64,000 nucleotides of DNA from DATBRV01 sp036560145 (GTDB lineage Bacteria > Myxococcota_A > UBA9160 > SMWR01), in NCBI GenBank assembly GCA_036560145.1, contig DATBRV010000149.1, forward strand, positions 1 to 64,000. The letters are read 5' to 3'. Numbering within the stretch: position 1 is the first letter of the stretch; each line of letters begins with the position of its first letter. This document shows positions 25,517 through 32,941 of the stretch, one piece after another. The position numbers and the translations under genes were made by a program. The notes beneath the pieces are model-generated. The model saw only the letters and a list, made by a program, of their open reading frames with translations. It had not been told where the DNA came from and made no database searches.

Positions 25517-25541
25517 ACGAGCCATGCGGTGCATGGCTCGT
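25517..25541 (-). promoter_or_regulatory. 11-bp perfect inverted repeat in the nifJ leader
   Basis: ACGAGCCATGC (25517-25527) and GCATGGCTCGT (25531-25541) are perfect inverted copies separated by 3 nt. The repeat lies 18-42 bp upstream of the nifJ ATG, just beyond its ribosome-binding site. It could be an operator for a dimeric regulator or an mRNA hairpin controlling translation. It does not match the CRP consensus (TGTGA-N6-TCACA). Confidence 0.55.
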
Positions 25542-25707
25542 GCCAGCCTCGGGTTGGCGCTCCGTCGGCCTGACTGCGGCGATCGGCCCCAGCGCCGCCG
25601 CGGAGTAGGGCCGAACGACCCTTGGACGGCCGGCCCGCTTCTGCGGGGTCGCCGTTCGCAGGAGCTTCGCCGACCGCTCCTCCGTCAATCGTTCGCAACG
25701 GCTCGTG

Positions 25708-25713
25708 TAGCAT
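25708..25713 (+). promoter_or_regulatory. -10-like hexamer 7 nt before the cNMP-domain gene
   Basis: TAGCAT ends 7 nt before the ATG at 25721, leaving no room for a ribosome-binding site. The -35 region is weak. This is the same arrangement as at 18671-18676, 32446-32451 and 38679-38684. Confidence 0.35.
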
Positions 25714-25720
25714 CCGCGTG

Positions 25721-26203
25721 ATGGCGGACATGCTGGAGCTCTCGGCGCATCTCCCCGAGCTCGCGTTCGCGCCCGGCGACGTGATCGTTCGCGAGGGCGG
25801 GGCTGCCGGTCCGATCTGGGTGCTGGTTACCGGGGCGTTGCAGGTGCGCAAGGGCGACGCGCTGGTCAACACGGTCACCCGGCCGGGAGCGCTGGTCGGC
25901 GAGATTTCGCTGCTGCTGGACTCGGTGTTCAGCGCAACCGTCGAGGCGGCCGAGCCCAGCGTGATGCGTTACGCCGAAGACGGGCGCGCGTTCCTCTCCA
26001 GCGACCCCGCCGTGAGCATGCTCGTCGCGGTGGGTCTGGCCGAGCGACTCGACTTCGTCACCACCTATCTGGCCGACCTGAAGCATCAGTACGGCGACGC
26101 GCCGGGGCTCTCGATGATCCCCGACGTCTTGCGCCAGCTCGCGCAGCGGCAGGTGTCGGTGGCGCGGCCCGGGTCGGCGCGGGATCCCGATCCCGAATAC
26201 TGA
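25721..26203 (+). CDS. Cyclic-nucleotide-binding-domain protein without a DNA-binding domain
   Basis: The product has 160 residues. FAPGDVIVREGGAAGPIWVLVTGALQVRKG and GALVGEISLLLDSVFSATVEAAEP are the beta-roll and phosphate-binding-cassette segments of the CRP/cNMP-binding fold. There is no helix-turn-helix after it (the C-terminal 50 residues are a short helix and a disordered tail), so it is not a CRP-type transcription factor by itself. The Arg expected for cAMP binding in the cassette is not evident. It diverges from nifJ. It may act as a sensor subunit for another protein; function unknown. Confidence 0.75.
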   Translation: MADMLELSAHLPELAFAPGDVIVREGGAAGPIWVLVTGALQVRKGDALVNTVTRPGALVGEISLLLDSVFSATVEAAEPSVMRYAEDGRAFLSSDPAVSMLVAVGLAERLDFVTTYLADLKHQYGDAPGLSMIPDVLRQLAQRQVSVARPGSARDPDPEY

Positions 26204-26214
26204 AGCGGGGGGCG

Positions 26215-26964
26215 TCAGAAGACGCTGCGCGGCGGCGCTCCGGCATCCGCGAGGCGAAGCGCTTCCGCGCCCATCATCGAGCGCCAGGCGGCGGAGCCCG
26301 CGGTGAGATCGATCTCGATGTGCGCAGGCACCGGGCCGATCTGGTGTCCCGCGTTGAAGACCCAGGTGTCGCCGATGCGATCCGCCCACGCGCCGTCGGG
26401 CTTGAACGGCGGCTGGTGCACGTGTCCGCTGAGCACCAGGTCCGGCCGGTGCTGGTCGATCCAGCGCACGAGGTCGGCGTCGCCGTAGTGACGCTGGCCC
26501 GTCCAGCAGGTGGGCGAGCCGAGCGGCGGCCAGTGGTAGACCCAGACCCAACGCGCGGGCCGGCGCGCGGCGTCGGCGGCCAGCTGCTTCTCGACGGCGG
26601 CGCGGCCGAGCGGGCCGTCCCACCACGGGCAGATCGTGACGAGGGTGTCGCCGAGCAGCAGCGAGTCGCCGTCGGTCGGAACCCCGGCGGAGCGCGCCTC
26701 CGAGAGCCAGAGCGCGGCCTGCTCGCCCTGTCCATCCGGGCCGGTGAGGTCGTGGTTGCCCGAGCTCACGGCTAGATCGCCGGCGGCGCGCAGCAAGGAC
26801 AGGTATTTCAGGATCACGACGGACTGCGCGTCGAGCGAGACCGCCGAGCTGATGTCGAGGTGATCGCCGGCCAGCACCACCAGATCGAAGGAAGGCGCGG
26901 CGCGCACGACCCAGTCGAACTGGGGCAGGCGGTAGTGGAGGTCGGAGACCAGGAGGATGCGCAC
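26215..26964 (-). CDS. Calcineurin-like metallophosphoesterase
   Basis: The product has 249 residues. VSDLH, LAGDHLD, SSGNHDLTG, VYHWPP and LSGHVHQPPF are the ordered metal-binding motifs of the calcineurin-like phosphoesterase fold (DxH, GDxxD variant, GNHD, H, GHxH). It probably hydrolyses a phosphomonoester or diester in the cytosol. It is the last gene of the leftward operon headed by the CarH-like regulator, 10 nt after the hydrolase pseudogene, and converges on the cNMP-domain gene. The substrate is unknown. Confidence 0.85.
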   Translation of the reverse strand: MRILLVSDLHYRLPQFDWVVRAAPSFDLVVLAGDHLDISSAVSLDAQSVVILKYLSLLRAAGDLAVSSGNHDLTGPDGQGEQAALWLSEARSAGVPTDGDSLLLGDTLVTICPWWDGPLGRAAVEKQLAADAARRPARWVWVYHWPPLGSPTCWTGQRHYGDADLVRWIDQHRPDLVLSGHVHQPPFKPDGAWADRIGDTWVFNAGHQIGPVPAHIEIDLTAGSAAWRSMMGAEALRLADAGAPPRSVF

Positions 26965-26974
26965 GCAGGCCTGC

Positions 26975-27405
26975 CTAGCGTCGAGGGGCCGATCCCGACT
27001 CCGGGCGAGGATAACCGCGCTTGCTCTCGACCGGGTCCGGACGCGCGAGCCGCTCCGCGATGACCTCGTAGACCCGCGGCGAGAAGCCGAGGCCGAGTTG
27101 GGTGGTCTCGACCTCGACGTGATCCACCCGTGGGGTGTGCCGATCGATGCACGCCCGCCAGGCGACGACGGCGTCGCTGCGCGAGTTGATGGCGGTGACG
27201 GACGTCTCGAGGGGTTGCCGGTTCCGGGACGCGACCTCCGCCTCGACCGCGGTGTACTTCGGCCCTCCGATCACGGGCGAGCCGAGGGTGATCACGAGGC
27301 GCGCCGCCGCAGGCCACTCCCGGGCCGCTCGAGGACGCGCGCGAGCAGCGTCGGGACGTCGCCCGTGTTGCGCCCGGGGCTCGGCGGCTGGATCTCTTCG
27401 TTCAC
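26975..27405 (-). pseudogene. Internally deleted, frameshifted alpha/beta-hydrolase gene
   Basis: A GTG at 27405 overlaps the stop of the ABC1-kinase gene as GTGA, so an intact gene once began here. Its frame (VNEEIQPPSPGRNTGDVPTL) stops after 37 codons at 27292-27294. In another frame, REWPAAARLVITLGSPVIGG continues through AINSRSDAVVAWRA to VETTQLGLGFSPRVYEVIAERLA, which aligns with residues after the nucleophile elbow of the intact hydrolase at 18683-19432. The GxSxG nucleophile and the oxyanion region are missing, so a deletion plus frameshift has removed the active site. The acid SRSD remains, but the usual catalytic His position reads Q. A 106-residue product from the GTG at 27295 could still be made but should be inactive. 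Confidence 0.6.
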
Positions 27406-28763
27406 GCGCCGGCCTCCAGCTGCTCGAGACTCTGCTCGATCAGGCGGCGCGCGTCGACCCGGGCGCGCAGGCGGACGCAGAGCAGGAAGGTTCCGCCGAG
27501 CTTGCGCTGGAGGAAGAGCGTCTCGGGGGGCGGCGGGCGCAGGAATCCGTGCCGGAACACCAGGGAGAGCGATTTCTCACGGGCGCGGGCCGGCAGATCG
27601 CTGCTGCCGAAATCGTAGGCGCCGGCCTGCCGGAACGGCTCGGTGACGAGCTCGATCAGATCCAGCAGGGCCTGCACGGCGGGCTCCGCGTCCGTGTCCG
27701 CGAGGAAGCCGATCTCCCGGGCGATCTCACGCAGCGCATCCCGATCCTCGCGCAGCGACGCCCGAAACAGCCGCGCGTAGGCCCGGCACAGACTCTCCGG
27801 CGCCGCGTAGCCGGCTCCGAGATCGATCAGGCCGACGCGGCCGTCGCGAAGCCACAGGTAGTTGGCGAAGTTCGGATCGGACTGCACGAAGTGGAACTCG
27901 AAGAGCTCGCGCAGCACGATCCGCAGCAGCAGCGCAGCCGTGGCATCCCGCTGGGCGTCCGTGTGCTCCGGTCCGCAGAGATCCTCCAGCGGGACGCCGT
28001 GCAGGCGGTCCATCGCCAGGATGCCGTGCGTCGTGAAGTCCTCGTGGACCCGAGGCACCAGGACGCCGGGCTCGTCGCCGAGCAGGGCCGCGTAGCGACG
28101 CAGGTGGCGCGCCTCGGTCGCGTAGTCCGCCTCGTCGCGGAGCTGGCGCTTCGCCTGCTCGATCAACGGGCCGAAGTCGATCTCGCCCGGCAGGACCTTC
28201 GCCAGCCGCAGCGCCGTGGCGAGGTTGTCCACGTCGCTGTCGATGCTGCGGGCGACGCCCGGATACTGGATCTTGAGCGCCAGCTCACGGCCGTCGGCGG
28301 TGGTCGCCGCGTGCACCTGGCCGATCGAGGCGGCGGCGATCGGATGGAAATCGAAGCGCTGGAAGCGCTTCGACCAGTCTCGCCCCCAGGCCTCGTGCAG
28401 CACGCGCTCCAGCTGCTCCGGCGGCATGGCGTGGCCCGCGTCGCGCAGGCTGGCCAGCGCCTCCGACACTTCCGGCGGGAGCAGGTCCTCCGCCTCGAGC
28501 GAGAGCAGCTGCCCGAGCTTCATGGCGGCGCCGCGCATCGACGCGAGGCTGCTGGCGAGGCGCTGCGCATTCGCGCTGGTGAGAAGCGGATGCCCCCGGT
28601 TCGGGGCGCCGCCGAGGCGCCGCAGACCCTCGGCCGCCCCGCCGAGCGCCAGCCTGCCCGCGAGCCAGCCGAGCTGCACCAGCCTCTCGGCGCGTCCGGA
28701 GGGAACGCGCGAGTGCCGGAGCTGCTTGCGCCGATCGGCCACGGTTTGCCTCGGTCCTTTCAT
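27402..28763 (-). CDS. ABC1/UbiB-family (AarF/ADCK-like) atypical kinase
   Basis: The product has 453 residues. MKLGQLLS is the KxGQ motif, AAASIGQVHAA the Ala-rich nucleotide loop, LALKIQYPGV the ATP-binding Lys, QSDPNFANYL the catalytic-loop counterpart and GLIDLGAGY the metal-binding DFG-like segment. Members support ubiquinone or other isoprenoid-lipid metabolism through ATPase activity, usually at membranes. No ubiquinone genes are nearby. It lies 10 nt after the SDR-TPR fusion gene and overlaps the hydrolase pseudogene by 4 nt, within an operon probably under light control. Confidence 0.9.
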   Translation of the reverse strand: MKGPRQTVADRRKQLRHSRVPSGRAERLVQLGWLAGRLALGGAAEGLRRLGGAPNRGHPLLTSANAQRLASSLASMRGAAMKLGQLLSLEAEDLLPPEVSEALASLRDAGHAMPPEQLERVLHEAWGRDWSKRFQRFDFHPIAAASIGQVHAATTADGRELALKIQYPGVARSIDSDVDNLATALRLAKVLPGEIDFGPLIEQAKRQLRDEADYATEARHLRRYAALLGDEPGVLVPRVHEDFTTHGILAMDRLHGVPLEDLCGPEHTDAQRDATAALLLRIVLRELFEFHFVQSDPNFANYLWLRDGRVGLIDLGAGYAAPESLCRAYARLFRASLREDRDALREIAREIGFLADTDAEPAVQALLDLIELVTEPFRQAGAYDFGSSDLPARAREKSLSLVFRHGFLRPPPPETLFLQRKLGGTFLLCVRLRARVDARRLIEQSLEQLEAGA

Positions 28764-28773
28764 CGACCGCGCA

Positions 28774-31047
28774 TCAGAGCGCGCCGGGCTGCTCGGCCGC
28801 GAGCAGGCTGCGCGCGTCGATCTGGATCGCGAGGTCCTCGACGACCTGATCGGAGCGGGGCTCCAGGTTCGCGGTGGCCTCGATCAACCGGACCCCCTCG
28901 GCGCGCCGCGCGGGCGCGTTCGAGAGGATCGCGAGGCCCAGCAGATAGGCATTGCCGGGATGCTGGGGATACTCGGTGCGTGCGCGCTCGGCCAGCGGCA
29001 CGGCCTGCTCGTCGTCCACCCAGCCGGACAGCAGCGGCACGCGCGGCAGCTCGGAGTGGAGGCGCGAGAGCAGGCGGATCGCGCCGCCCTGCTCGACGGC
29101 CGGATCGAGGGCGATCGAGCGGAGCGTCGCGTCGTAGACCCGATTGGCGACGCCGGTGCGAACGGCCTGTAGCAGCCCGGCGATCCGGCTCCAGGCTCCC
29201 AGATTGACCGCGTGCCAGAAGTAGAGCTGAGCGGCGTCGTGATGATCCGCAGGGTCGAGGCGCGCGCGCAGCGCGTCGGGCGTGAGAGCGTCGAGCGCTT
29301 CGCGACCGCCGACGCGCTCGGCGAGCTGCGCGAAGGCGCGCTGCGCGACGGCGTGCGCCTGCTCGTAACGACGGCGCTCCTCCGCCACGTCCGCGCTGGC
29401 GAAATCCGCCGAGAACCAGAGCGCGCGCATCAGCTTCCAGTGCGGCTCGAGATCCCGGGGGTCGGCGGCGATCGCGCTCTGGTAGGCGGCGATGGATCCG
29501 CCGACCGGCTCGGGGCGAGCCACGGCGTTCACCTGGCCCTCGGCGCGCCGCGCCCAGAGCGCGTCGGCCCGGGCCAGCTCCGACGCGTTGGCCGGTGCGC
29601 CGTAGCTGAACAGCAAGAGGAACAGCAGCGCGGCAACCCGCCGCGCCGCGCCGGCGATTCCCGCCAGCAGGCCGCGGAACACCAACGCGTGCAGGGGATG
29701 GATCGCGTACCAGTAGAGCAGCCCCGAGAGCCCGGAGGGATCGAAGACGGCGGTCTGCTGGATCTGGCTGCCGCTGCCGGCGGGCTTCACCTCGAACTCG
29801 AGCCAGGCCCGTCCCGGCAGCTTCATCTCGGCGCGCAGGCGCAGGCGGCGGCCTTCCTCGTAGGCCTCGACGCGCCACCAATCCACGGTATCGCCGACGC
29901 GCAGGCGCTCGGGGTCCCGTCGCCCGCGCAACATCCCGACGCCACCCAGGAGCCGGTCGATGACGCCGCGCAGCTGCCAGAGGCCGTCGTAGGCGTACCA
30001 GCCGGTCGTCCCGCCGATCCGGCGGATCGGCGCGAAGGCCTGCGCCGGCTCGACCGCGAGCGTGCAAGAGCGCGCGTCCACCAGCCGGCGGCCCTTCCGC
30101 ATGCCGCCGGGGCGCGTCTGCGCGTATTCATGATCCTCGCTCGCGAGCGCCCGTTCGATCGCTTGCCTTGCGCCGATCGGCCGGACCGGGAAATCGCGCA
30201 GCGCGCTCGGGTCGCGCACCACCGTCTCGTGACAGATGCTCTCGATCAGTGCGCGTCCCACCCTCGCGAAGAGCGGGGTGACGAGACCCAGCCAGAGGCT
30301 GCTGAGCCGGGGCGTCAAGACGGGGACCGGGAGCATCAGGCGGCGCAGGCCCCGCTGCCGGGCGTACTCGCGCATCAGCTCGCCGTAGGAGACGCGCTCC
30401 GCGCCGCCGATCTCGTAGATCCGGCTCTCGGACGTCTCCAGCTCGAGAGCGGCTTCGAGATACGCGAGCAGATCGTTGATCGCGATCGGCTGGGCGATCA
30501 CGCGCAGCCAGCGTGGCGTCACCATCACCGGCAGCCGCTCGACGAGGGCGCGGATCATCTCGAAGGAGAGGCTGCCCGAACCGATCACGATGGAGGCGCG
30601 GAACTCGATCACCGGCACGCCGGATCCGCGCAGAATGCGGCCGACTTCGTGCCGGCTGCGCAGATGCGGGGAGAGCTCGCCCTCCTCGTCTCCGAGACCG
30701 CCGAGATAGAGGATGCGGCGAACGCCCGCCGCGCGGGCGGCGCGCGCGAAGTTCTGCGCCGCCAGGCGATCCTCGGCTTCGAAGTCCGCCTTGCCCGGGT
30801 TCGCCATCGAGTGGATCAGGTAGTAGGCCGTGTCGATCCCTGCGAGGGCGGCGGGCATCGTCTCCGCGCGCAGCGCGTCGCCGGCGACCACCTGTGTGCG
30901 CGGCCCCACCCGGTCCGCGACGCGCTCGGGCCGCCGGGCCAGACAGCGCACGGCGAGCCCGCGCTCCTCGAGGCGCGCGAGCAGCCTTCCGCCGACGTAG
31001 CCGGAGGCGCCCATCACCAGGGTACGTCGATCCATCTCGTCGCTCAT
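28774..31047 (-). CDS. Fusion: NAD-dependent epimerase + DUF2867 + membrane segment + TPR (TatT-like)
   Basis: The product has 757 residues. VMGASGYVGGRLLARL begins an atypical SDR/NmrA domain (1-300). Residues about 310-480 match DUF2867 (RIGGTTGWYAYDGLWQLRG, LLYWYAIHPLHALVF), a pair often found together. A hydrophobic stretch VAALLFLLLFSYGAPANAS near 500 then looks like a signal peptide with a cleavage site, followed by about 240 residues of helical repeats resembling TRAP-transporter TatT/TPR proteins. No stop or start codon separates the halves: the frame is open throughout, and the Val there is GTT. Either a real fusion spans the membrane or a stop codon was lost. The start overlaps the PPOX stop as ATGA. 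Confidence 0.7.
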   Translation of the reverse strand: MSDEMDRRTLVMGASGYVGGRLLARLEERGLAVRCLARRPERVADRVGPRTQVVAGDALRAETMPAALAGIDTAYYLIHSMANPGKADFEAEDRLAAQNFARAARAAGVRRILYLGGLGDEEGELSPHLRSRHEVGRILRGSGVPVIEFRASIVIGSGSLSFEMIRALVERLPVMVTPRWLRVIAQPIAINDLLAYLEAALELETSESRIYEIGGAERVSYGELMREYARQRGLRRLMLPVPVLTPRLSSLWLGLVTPLFARVGRALIESICHETVVRDPSALRDFPVRPIGARQAIERALASEDHEYAQTRPGGMRKGRRLVDARSCTLAVEPAQAFAPIRRIGGTTGWYAYDGLWQLRGVIDRLLGGVGMLRGRRDPERLRVGDTVDWWRVEAYEEGRRLRLRAEMKLPGRAWLEFEVKPAGSGSQIQQTAVFDPSGLSGLLYWYAIHPLHALVFRGLLAGIAGAARRVAALLFLLLFSYGAPANASELARADALWARRAEGQVNAVARPEPVGGSIAAYQSAIAADPRDLEPHWKLMRALWFSADFASADVAEERRRYEQAHAVAQRAFAQLAERVGGREALDALTPDALRARLDPADHHDAAQLYFWHAVNLGAWSRIAGLLQAVRTGVANRVYDATLRSIALDPAVEQGGAIRLLSRLHSELPRVPLLSGWVDDEQAVPLAERARTEYPQHPGNAYLLGLAILSNAPARRAEGVRLIEATANLEPRSDQVVEDLAIQIDARSLLAAEQPGAL

Positions 31048-31520
31048 CCGCGATCCCCCGTCGCCCGCTGCGATTCCCGGACGGCGCTCATGCGCTTGCG
31101 GTAGTCCCAGCTGACCAGCGTGAGCGGCGCCAGCTCGATCGCCGCCTCGCCGTCCGCGCGGCTCAGCAGCCAGCGCGCAAAGGCCGAGTCGGCGTCGCCG
31201 AGGTAACGCTCGATCAGCCGGCGCAGGATCTCCTCGCCGCGAGCTTCGTGGAGGGAAGCCAGCGCCTGGCCGCGCACGCCGTGGTAGGGGCGGCCCTCCG
31301 GCGCGATTTCGAAAGCGCAGCGCGGATCGCGCGCGAGCGACGAGGCGATGCTCGAGCCTCGTTGGGTAGCACACCAGAGCGTGCCGTCCTGGTGCGCGTA
31401 CCAGAGCGAGGCGAGCACGGGATGCCCGCTGGCTCCGTTCACCGCCAGCCGGACGGGGATGCGCCAGTTCGCGAGGAAGCGATCGACTTCCGATCGAGAC
31501 CAGGGTCCTTTGCAGTGCAT
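31044..31520 (-). CDS. PPOX-class (pyridoxamine phosphate oxidase-like) flavin-binding protein
   Basis: The product has 158 residues. HPVLASLWYAHQDGTLWCAT and RDPRCAFEIAPEGRPYHGVRGQALA are the split-barrel strands that bind FMN or F420 in pyridoxamine-5'-phosphate-oxidase-like proteins. The latter segment is the substrate and cofactor edge. The gene follows the CarH-like regulator by 7 nt and overlaps the SDR-TPR gene by 4 nt. Members act as reductases or flavin and heme handlers; none can be chosen here. Confidence 0.75.
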   Translation of the reverse strand: MHCKGPWSRSEVDRFLANWRIPVRLAVNGASGHPVLASLWYAHQDGTLWCATQRGSSIASSLARDPRCAFEIAPEGRPYHGVRGQALASLHEARGEEILRRLIERYLGDADSAFARWLLSRADGEAAIELAPLTLVSWDYRKRMSAVRESQRATGDRG

Positions 31521-31527
31521 GTCGGCC

Positions 31528-32439
31528 TCAGTGCTTGCGGGGCTGCTCGAAGGCGAGCAGTCCGATCCGCTGTTCGAGCTGCTCGAAGCTCTCGATGTGA
31601 AGGACGCCGTCCGGAAGCGTGAGCGCGCCCGCGCCGGCTCCGCCGACCCAGAGGTGCATGTGCGCGGGCAGTCCGGCTCGCAGCGCCGCGAGATGTCCGG
31701 CCACCTCGCTGGCGGGGACCGCGACGATGCTGAGCGCGAGGGCCGCGGCCTGGCTGCGCTCGGCGGCGTGCAGCAGATCCTCGACGGGCAGCTCGGGGCC
31801 GAGGTAGAGCGGGTTCGCCCCGGCTCCCATCGCCGAAAGGGCCGCCATCAGGAGTCCCAGCTCATGCCGCTCTCCCTCGAGGGTGGCGAATACGATGCGC
31901 GCGCCGCGCAGCGCGGTGGCGCTCGGCTGGAGCGCGGATCCGAGCATCGAGCGCAGCACCGCGGTGGCGAGGTGCTCGGAGGCGATCCGCATGCGCTGAC
32001 CGACCCAGCGCTCCCCGATCTCGCGAGCCAGGGGCATCGCGACCTCGCGGGCGAAGGGGATGGCGCCGAGCGCCGAGAGCTGGAGCGCGAGCAGCCGCTG
32101 CGCTTCGGCGCCGTCGAAGGCATCGAGCGCGGCGAAGATTTCTTCGAGGCGAACGCGCGGGGCGTCTCCATCGGGGAGGACGAGCTGCTCCAGCTCCGGA
32201 TTGCTGAGCCCGGCCAGCGCTCCGATGCGGTGTCCCGCGTCGGTCGCCGCCTTGAGCAGGCGCAGCCGCTCGAGGTCCGACGCGCGATAGCGCCGGGTGC
32301 CGCCGGGCGTGCGAACCGGCTCCACCACACCGTGCCGGCGCTCCCAGGCGCGCAGCAGCTCCGGCGAGAGACCGGTGAGCCGCGCCGCCGAGCGGAGCGG
32401 GTAGGTCATTTCGACTGGGGAGATCCGGGGCTTGGCCAT
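31528..32439 (-). CDS. MerR-type regulator with a B12-binding photoreceptor domain (CarH/LitR-like)
   Basis: The product has 303 residues. The MerR helix-turn-helix is at 12-80 (RLTGLSPELLRAWERRHG, GTRRYRASDLERL). A helical cap domain carries Trp145, and nine residues later Glu155-His156, the W-x9-EH signature of adenosylcobalamin light sensors. GERHELGLLMAAL supplies His192, the lower cobalt ligand, and SIVAVPASE follows in the Rossmann-like B12 domain. In CarH and LitR, the dark AdoCbl-bound tetramer represses photoprotection genes and light breaks the Co-C bond. This protein heads a six-gene leftward operon and shares a 93-bp region with a rightward operon. The -10 TATATT lies 6 nt before the ATG, so its mRNA is probably leaderless. 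Light sensing is inferred from conserved residues. Confidence 0.85.
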   Translation of the reverse strand: MAKPRISPVEMTYPLRSAARLTGLSPELLRAWERRHGVVEPVRTPGGTRRYRASDLERLRLLKAATDAGHRIGALAGLSNPELEQLVLPDGDAPRVRLEEIFAALDAFDGAEAQRLLALQLSALGAIPFAREVAMPLAREIGERWVGQRMRIASEHLATAVLRSMLGSALQPSATALRGARIVFATLEGERHELGLLMAALSAMGAGANPLYLGPELPVEDLLHAAERSQAAALALSIVAVPASEVAGHLAALRAGLPAHMHLWVGGAGAGALTLPDGVLHIESFEQLEQRIGLLAFEQPRKH

Positions 32440-32445
32440 GCAATG

Positions 32446-32479
32446 AATATAATGTACAGATATTTTCTTGACAAGAGGC
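32446..32479. promoter_or_regulatory. Divergent promoter region with possible CarH-type operator
   Basis: On the minus strand, TTGTCA (complement of 32469-32474) and TATATT (complement of 32446-32451) are 17 bp apart, an excellent promoter for the regulator gene. On the plus strand TTTCTTGACAA (32464-32474) matches the nTnnTTGACAn direct repeat described for Thermus CarH, and it overlaps that -35 element. ATAATGTACAG upstream and ATTCTTGTATC downstream are weaker copies. The AT-rich pocket (about 32440-32500) stands out from the GC-rich surroundings. A bound regulator here would block both transcription directions. Confidence 0.5.
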
Positions 32480-32532
32480 AATTCTTGTATCACTTTAAGT
32501 CTCGCGTGCCCAGAAGTGAAAGGAGCTCCGGA

Positions 32533-32784
32533 ATGCCCTCTCAACAGGTCCATCCGTCCTCGCACCCGCGCAGCGGGTCGGTGGCCGTCGACCGGCGCGC
32601 CGAGGCGCCCGTCGTCAGCCGTCCCAAGGCGCTGTTCCTGCTCGCGGCGACGCTCTCGTTCCTGATGTCCGTGTACCTCTTCTTCAGCGGCGACCACGAG
32701 CGCGGGATCTTCGTGGGCATCTGGGTGCCGTCGATCCTGGCGGCAGGGGCGCTGCTGCTCGGCAAGGAGGACCGCCATGACTGA
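32533..32784 (+). CDS. Small membrane protein, 83 aa
   Basis: A polar N-terminal 30 residues is followed by two hydrophobic helices (ALFLLAATLSFLMSVYLFF and GIFVGIWVPSILAAGALLL) and a charged tail, giving a hairpin in the inner membrane. AAAGGAG lies about 8 nt before the ATG at 32533. It is the first gene of the rightward operon that diverges from the CarH-like regulator. The next small gene starts at 32777, overlapping by 8 nt. Such short proteins with this YLFFSGDHERGIFVGIWVPSI segment are common next to redox genes, but no function is known. Confidence 0.7.
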   Translation: MPSQQVHPSSHPRSGSVAVDRRAEAPVVSRPKALFLLAATLSFLMSVYLFFSGDHERGIFVGIWVPSILAAGALLLGKEDRHD

Positions 32785-32941
32785 CCAGGGCCTCTTGCTG
32801 TTCGGAGTCGGCGTCAGCTTCGTCTTCGCGGCCGGCGTCTACCTCTTCCTCCGCGAGCGGTTCGAAAGCGGGCCGCAAGAGGCGCCGCTCCCGATCGAGC
32901 GGGCGAGCGCCGCGCTTCGCGATGCCAGGGGTGAAACATGA
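32777..32941 (+). CDS. Small single-span membrane protein, 54 aa
   Basis: This short gene lies between two others: its ATG at 32777 overlaps the upstream gene by 8 nt, and its stop overlaps the next ATG as ATGA (32938-32941). The product starts MTDQGLLLFGVGVSFVFAAG, one membrane helix, followed by VYLFLRERFES and a charged tail. Ribosome access is by GGAGG at 32767-32770. Tight overlaps on both sides argue that it is real. Function unknown. Confidence 0.65.
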   Translation: MTDQGLLLFGVGVSFVFAAGVYLFLRERFESGPQEAPLPIERASAALRDARGET

